DNA of 8,697 nucleotides. Origin: Deltaproteobacteria bacterium. GTDB taxonomy: Bacteria > Desulfobacterota > DSM-4660 > Desulfatiglandales > HGW-15. Positions 6,283 to 8,697 of the stretch are shown piece by piece. How positions within the stretch are numbered: position 1 is the first letter of the stretch; every line of letters starts with the position of its first letter. Where the stretch lies: NCBI GenBank assembly GCA_016926135.1, contig JAFGPH010000575.1, positions 1 through 8,697 of the forward strand. Reading direction: 5' to 3'. Under the pieces are notes generated by a model. That model had not been told where the DNA came from. It worked only from the letters and a program-made list of their open reading frames with translations, and did no database searches. Position numbers and translations under genes: made by a program.

Positions 6283-7002
6283 TCAGAAGACTGATTCGAT
6301 CTCCTCGGCCACCCTTCCTGCCGCCTCGGCCGGGTCCTTTGCGTCCCGGATCGGCCGACCCACAACGATGTAGTCCGCACCGGCCCTGACCGCATCTGCG
6401 GCCGTGACGACCCGCTTCTGATCGTCTTTGCCCACCAGGGACCAGGCCGGTCTTATGCCCGGGGTGACGGCAATCAGTTCGGGCAGTTCCTTTTTCACGG
6501 CCGCCACTTCATGGCCTGAGCAGACCACACCCTGGCAGCCCGCCTCCTTCGCGATTTCAGCCCTCAGGAGGACCAGTTTCAGGAGGTTCTTCACATACTC
6601 CTCCGGAAAGCCGAGGCGAGCAAGGTTTCGGCTGTTGAGGCTCGTAAGCAGCGTGACGGCAAGGATCCTGGTGTGGCCGGGGTTCGACTCGGCCACCTCC
6701 CTGAGGAAGCCCTCGCCCGCATCGCAGTGGACCGTCACGAACTGGGGCGCGTACTCGCTGGCCGCCAGGAAGGCACGCCTCATGGTCTCCGGTATGTCAT
6801 GGAGCTTGAGGTCCAGGAAGATCCCCGCAGGGGTGATCTCCCGGATGGCCTTGAGGATGTCCGGCCCCTGACTCACGAAGAGTTCCAGCCCCACCTTGAA
6901 AAGACCCACGTGGTCTTTCAGAAGGCTCACATTCTTGATGGCCTCGTCCCGGGAGGATACGTCCAGGGGGAAAATGATATAGTCTTTGGGGAGTCTCTTC
7001 AT
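6283..7002 (-). CDS. pyrF: Orotidine 5'-phosphate decarboxylase
   Basis: PyrF decarboxylates OMP to UMP, the last step of de novo pyrimidine synthesis, as a cytosolic TIM-barrel dimer. Residues below are counted from the upstream TTG at 7008 (subtract 2 for the chosen start). The substrate-binding strand IIFPLDVSSRDEA carries D16, and LFKVGLELF carries K38. The catalytic signature LDLKLHDIPET contains D66, K68 and D71. The phosphate-binding parts are TPGIRP (R186) and IVVGRPI (R218). All catalytic residues are present and the length is normal for the family. I chose the ATG at 7002 because AAGGA lies nine bases upstream of it but only three bases from the TTG. The gene has its own promoter at 7074-7102 and no pyr neighbours here. 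Confidence 0.97.
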   Translation of the reverse strand: MKRLPKDYIIFPLDVSSRDEAIKNVSLLKDHVGLFKVGLELFVSQGPDILKAIREITPAGIFLDLKLHDIPETMRRAFLAASEYAPQFVTVHCDAGEGFLREVAESNPGHTRILAVTLLTSLNSRNLARLGFPEEYVKNLLKLVLLRAEIAKEAGCQGVVCSGHEVAAVKKELPELIAVTPGIRPAWSLVGKDDQKRVVTAADAVRAGADYIVVGRPIRDAKDPAEAAGRVAEEIESVF

Positions 7003-7073
7003 GGTCAATCGTCCTTCATGGGTGGTTTGTCATTCACGCTCAGGGCAGAAGTCGCATGAGGTGCGCACAACGG

Positions 7074-7102
7074 ATTATAGAGGAAGGGGGGGGAACTGTG
7101 AA
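7074..7102 (-). promoter_or_regulatory. Sigma-70-type promoter of pyrF
   Basis: On the minus strand TTCACA (7097-7102, five of six to consensus) is followed after 17 bases by a perfect TATAAT (7074-7079). Transcription would start near 7067, giving a leader of about 65 bases before the pyrF ATG. A short GTGCGCAC palindrome (7061-7068) lies at the predicted start site. No attenuator hairpin with a T run is visible in the leader. Confidence 0.7.
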
Positions 7103-7216
7103 GCTGAAATAATCAGACCGGTACTTGAATCTGCCGAACCCGTCGGCTCATGGGGCATGATGATGTGGATAGCGCTGGGCCGGGCAGGATTCCTGATCAC
7201 CAGCAAGGGGTTACAT

Positions 7217-7297
7217 GCAAGGCGTCGAGGAGCGACGACCGGGCGTATTTCTGCATACGCCGCAGGGAGGAGTGAGCGAAGGCAGCGCAGCAGATGA
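7217..7297. repeat. Structured intergenic sequence upstream of the tRNA fragment
   Basis: This stretch contains CGTCG/CGACG (7223-7227/7233-7237) and a clean GCGTAT-TTCTGC-ATACGC hairpin (7243-7260). They are followed by a purine-rich tail with GGAGGAGTGAGCGAAGGCAG. It resembles an intergenic repeat I associate with deltaproteobacterial genomes, sometimes mis-annotated as a short protein on the opposite strand. No second copy is in the window, so repeat status is memory-based. The rest of 7103-7330 shows no gene. Confidence 0.3.
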
Positions 7298-7330
7298 CGT
7301 CTTGATGGTGGATCAGGGTCAAGAAAACGA

Positions 7331-7359
7331 TGGACACAGCCGGAAAAGGGGATTATATT
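7331..7359 (+). promoter_or_regulatory. Strong promoter of the interrupted tRNA-Thr gene
   Basis: TGGACA (7331-7336) and TATATT (7354-7359) are each one base from the sigma-70 consensus and are exactly 17 bases apart. The predicted start, near 7366, is about 10 bases before the first tRNA base. The spacing and strength are typical of tRNA promoters, so the tRNA was probably expressed before it was broken. Confidence 0.68.
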
Positions 7360-7375
7360 TTTGAGCCTGCTTCGG

Positions 7376-7414
7376 GCCACCGTAGCTCAGTCGGCAGAGC
7401 ACCTCACTCGTAAT
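7376..7414 (+). pseudogene. 5' half of tRNA-Thr (anticodon CGU), interrupted after the anticodon loop
   Basis: The sequence begins GCCACCG (acceptor 5' strand) and TA. It continues with the D arm GCTC-AGTCGGCA-GAGC (7385-7400), A, the anticodon 5' stem CCTCA (7402-7406) and the 7-base loop CTCGTAA with anticodon CGT at 7409-7411. A complementary TGAGG should follow; only the T is there, then CAACC. No T arm (GGTTCGA) and no CGGTGGC acceptor strand appear downstream within the window. The anticodon loop is a frequent crossover site for tRNA-targeting tyrosine integrases, so this is best read as an attachment-site scar or a partial island boundary. A tRNA intron is less likely because no 3' exon is in view. 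Confidence 0.7.
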
Positions 7415-7420
7415 CAACCA

Positions 7421-7451
7421 AAGGGGTTCTGGTAATATACTGGAACCCCTT
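7421..7451. repeat. Near-perfect hairpin just inside the tRNA break point
   Basis: AAGGGGTTC (7421-7429) pairs perfectly with GAACCCCTT (7443-7451). After a symmetric TG/TG internal loop, GTA (7432-7434) pairs with TAC (7438-7440) around an ATA loop. It starts about 7 bases after the tRNA break. It lacks a T run on either strand, so it is not a classic terminator. It could be a recombination or RNA-processing structure. Confidence 0.55.
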
Positions 7452-7729
7452 AACTATTTGGATTTACTCAAACGGGGTATGTAAGCAATAGAAAGAAAAT
7501 AGGCCGGAAAAATAAAAGTTGTCACATTTGGTCACAGCCGGGAGCCGTTCTGGATATGGGCGAAGAGAACGTTACCCGCTTATGGTTGACATGAACTGCT
7601 CATGGGCATAACCTCCGGACAAACTCGGATTCAGAAGCGAGAATGAACAAGAGGATCTTCATCCGGCACCGCCCTAGAGAAAGAACCGGGAGATCAGCGA
7701 CGAGAAATTCCTTGACATTTTTTTGAGGA
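7452..7729. other. AT-richer non-coding stretch between the tRNA scar and the NYN gene leader
   Basis: No convincing gene is visible. Two TTGACA hexamers occur. The one at 7586-7591 has a CATAAC 15 bases later and the one at 7712-7717 has a GATGAT 17 bases later; either might start the NYN transcript. The 28-codon + strand ORF at 7644-7730 (MNKRIFIRHRPRERT) is Arg-rich and probably fortuitous. The frame continuous with the NYN gene is open from 7676 and reads REISDEKFLDIFLRNDDDV, which is protein-like and may be a remnant of another gene. Confidence 0.35.
7519..7539 (+). repeat. Left copy of a 21-bp imperfect direct repeat
   Basis: It reads TTGTCACAT-TTG-GTCACAGCC and matches the copy at 8635-8655 at 17 of 21 positions, in the same orientation. 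Internally it is two tandem TTG-CACA-like units. It lies upstream of the NYN gene and its partner lies downstream, so the pair brackets that module. Confidence 0.5.
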
Positions 7730-7801
7730 ATGACGATGATGTTAGCAATCGGTTCATCCCCATGTCGCTTCGGCTTCATGGGCTCCCGGGCCTACTCGTA
7801 G
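7730..7801 (+). CDS. Candidate 23-residue leader ORF upstream of the NYN gene
   Basis: A 23-codon ORF starts at ATG 7730, with an in-frame ATG at 7736 placed six bases after GAGGA, a good RBS. It begins MTMMLAIGSSPCRFG and its TAG stop falls inside the stem of the downstream terminator. A ribosome reaching that stop would cover part of the hairpin, the geometry of translation-dependent attenuation. Against it, the nearest promoter-like site (7712-7740) would start RNA downstream of these ATGs, so the ORF needs an upstream promoter. The length is near chance level. Confidence 0.22.
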   Translation: MTMMLAIGSSPCRFGFMGSRAYS

Positions 7802-7818
7802 GCTTCGGGATTTTTTTT
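7784..7818 (+). terminator. Strong intrinsic terminator in the NYN gene leader
   Basis: An outer stem TCCCG/CGGGA (7784-7788/7806-7810) stacks through a G-T pair and one bulged T on GCCTA/TAGGC (7790-7794/7799-7803), with a CTCG tetraloop. It is followed at once by eight T residues (7811-7818). A second hairpin, CCCATG/CATGGG (7759-7764/7777-7782), lies just upstream. The T run ends only 12 bases before the NYN start codon. The site could stop readthrough from the tRNA promoter or act as an attenuator of the NYN gene. Confidence 0.75.
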
Positions 7819-7830
7819 GGGGTGACCCAA

Positions 7831-8460
7831 ATGGCAAGAACCATGTTCTTCATTGACGGTTTCAATATCTACCATTCTCTCAACGTCTACGATCCTGGAA
7901 CGAAATCCTTAAAGTACCGCAAGTACCTCTGGCTCGATTACAGTGGCTTGGCTCAGAGATTTGTCAGAAAGACGGACACACTTGCAGGCATTTATTATTT
8001 CTCTGCCTATGCGACCTGGAAACCTCACTCCATGAAGAGACATCGGGCTTTGGTCGACGCCCTTAAGAGCAGGGGCGTCAACGTAGTGATGGGGAAATTC
8101 AAAGAAAAGGACATGCATTGTAAGGTGTGTAACGCTTCCTTCAAGGTGAGGGAAGAGAAGATGACCGACGTGAATATCGCCATTTATCTTTTTCGAGAAG
8201 CGTTGGCCGACTCTTTTGATACCGGAGTCATTCTCTCGAATGACACAGATCTGGTTCCCGCAATCGGCGCAGTGAAATCGGTATTTCCAAACAAGAAAAT
8301 CGGCGTGCTGTTCCCATTGGGGCGTTGGGCTGCTGAATTGAAGCAAGCTTGTCACTTCTGGAGAAAAATTGAGATCGTGGATATTGTCAGAAGCCAACTG
8401 CCTGATCAAGTCCAGCTCCCGAACGGAATAGTCTTGACGCGACCTCCTGAATGGACATAG
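7831..8460 (+). CDS. NYN-domain (PIN-like) protein, putative ribonuclease
   Basis: The 209-residue protein is a single NYN/LabA-like (DUF88-type) domain, a PIN-fold family whose characterised members are often metal-dependent ribonucleases. Visible motifs are the first strand MFFIDGFNIYHS (5-16, D9), the acidic KMTDVNIAIYLFREAL (110-125, D113), and the strand-turn VILSNDTDLVPAI (133-145, D138 and D140). The four acidic residues expected at the metal site are all present. A single CKVC pair (97-100) lies in the middle insert. There is no signal peptide or membrane segment. I start at ATG 7831, after a weak GGGGTG, because the fold begins at once; the frame is also open upstream to TTG 7723, but that extension spans the leader terminator. 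Base composition is AT-richer than in the window's left part and the gene lies just inside a tRNA break, so transfer is likely. Role could be RNA decay, phage defence or a toxin; none is shown. Confidence 0.87.
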   Translation: MARTMFFIDGFNIYHSLNVYDPGTKSLKYRKYLWLDYSGLAQRFVRKTDTLAGIYYFSAYATWKPHSMKRHRALVDALKSRGVNVVMGKFKEKDMHCKVCNASFKVREEKMTDVNIAIYLFREALADSFDTGVILSNDTDLVPAIGAVKSVFPNKKIGVLFPLGRWAAELKQACHFWRKIEIVDIVRSQLPDQVQLPNGIVLTRPPEWT

Positions 8461-8497
8461 CGGCAACCGAAAGACCTTTCATATCTGGGTGCATAGT

Positions 8498-8514
8498 GAG
8501 AAGGGTGGCTTCTC
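8498..8514 (+). terminator. Short hairpin after the NYN gene
   Basis: GAGAAG (8498-8503) pairs perfectly with CTTCTC (8509-8514) around GGTGG, 38 bases after the NYN stop. No T run follows, so it is a weak terminator candidate or an RNA 3'-end stabiliser. Confidence 0.3.
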
Positions 8515-8560
8515 CTCGCTCGTCAGGATGCATTGGCCTTGAATTTTTGTTGGGGTCTTA

Positions 8561-8634
8561 TTCCCCGCTCCTTGGGGCGCTCAGGAAATAAATCCACCAA
8601 CGATACCCCGCTGCTTGCGGCGGGGTCCTTCATT
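8561..8634. repeat. REP-like pair of GC-rich hairpins
   Basis: The second hairpin is ACCCCGC (8605-8611) with GCGGGGT (8620-8626) around TGCTTGCG, followed by CCTTCATTTT. A weaker CCCC/GGGG hairpin (8563-8566/8574-8577) precedes it. The pattern CCCCGC-GCTTGC-GCGGGG with a flanking TTCATT resembles REP sequences mobilised by REP-associated (RAYT) transposases; that likeness is from memory. It could also end the NYN transcript. Otherwise 8461-8697 holds no gene I can see. Confidence 0.45.
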
Positions 8635-8655
8635 TTGACACATCCTGTCACAGCC
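8635..8655 (+). repeat. Right copy of the 21-bp imperfect direct repeat
   Basis: It reads TTGACACAT-CCT-GTCACAGCC, 17 of 21 positions identical to 7519-7539. The last nine bases, GTCACAGCC, are identical. It sits just after the REP-like hairpins, at the right side of the NYN module. Confidence 0.5.
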
Positions 8656-8697
8656 TTTAACCAACAGCCTGCAATCACTAGACAAATTTGACTGTAT

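Noticed and set aside
7075..7380. 101-codon minus-strand ORF upstream of pyrF
   Set aside because: It covers the pyrF promoter, the structured repeat and the tRNA promoter; it is the kind of false hypothetical protein called over intergenic repeats.
7452..7580. Possible C-terminal end of an integrase on the minus strand near the tRNA scar
   Set aside because: A minus-strand stretch reading ERLPAVTKCDN is tempting by position, but it is only about 35 codons, bounded by stops, with no catalytic Arg/His/Tyr motif.

Overview
The window looks like a chromosomal segment of a moderately GC-rich Gram-negative bacterium, most likely a deltaproteobacterium (Desulfobacterota). This is inferred from the histidine-kinase family signatures, the style of the intergenic palindromes, and the mix of DNA repair, stress and pyrimidine genes. 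No single marker settles it.

Layout. Positions 1-2740 hold two DNA-metabolism genes that converge and overlap by 18 bases: a short endonuclease V (+) and a full-length RecD2 helicase (-). Positions 2939-3990 are a graveyard of sensor-kinase pieces on the + strand. A solute-binding-type sensor fragment, the front half of one kinase's ATPase domain, and the back part of a second kinase with a beheaded receiver domain are joined out of frame. Positions 4002-4333 (-) hold a small Arg/Asp-rich protein with repeated ERR/DRR units, possibly coupled to a 22-codon upstream ORF. Positions 4554-4783 (-) look like a frameshifted remnant of a small protein. A well-formed universal stress protein gene (4843-5349, +) follows with its own promoter-like site, RBS and terminator-like hairpin. 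Positions 5471-5697 carry two adjacent palindromic intergenic elements. A PaaI-type hotdog thioesterase (5812-6270, +) and pyrF (6283-7002, -) converge; pyrF has a good promoter at 7074-7102.

The right end is the accessory part. A strong promoter (7331-7359) leads into the 5' half of a tRNA-Thr(CGU) gene that stops just after the anticodon loop. The sequence beyond is AT-richer and carries a near-perfect hairpin, a 21-bp imperfect direct repeat at 7519-7539 and 8635-8655, and a NYN-domain (PIN-like) protein gene. A strong intrinsic terminator sits in that gene's leader. This arrangement reads as a decayed or partial integration event at a tRNA gene, with a putative nuclease gene as the only intact cargo in view. 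The leader, terminator and NYN gene together are the best candidate for an undescribed regulated module.

The intact genes otherwise have separate housekeeping jobs (DNA repair, stress response, acyl-CoA hydrolysis, UMP synthesis) and do not form one operon. All family names come from motif reading; no database search was run.
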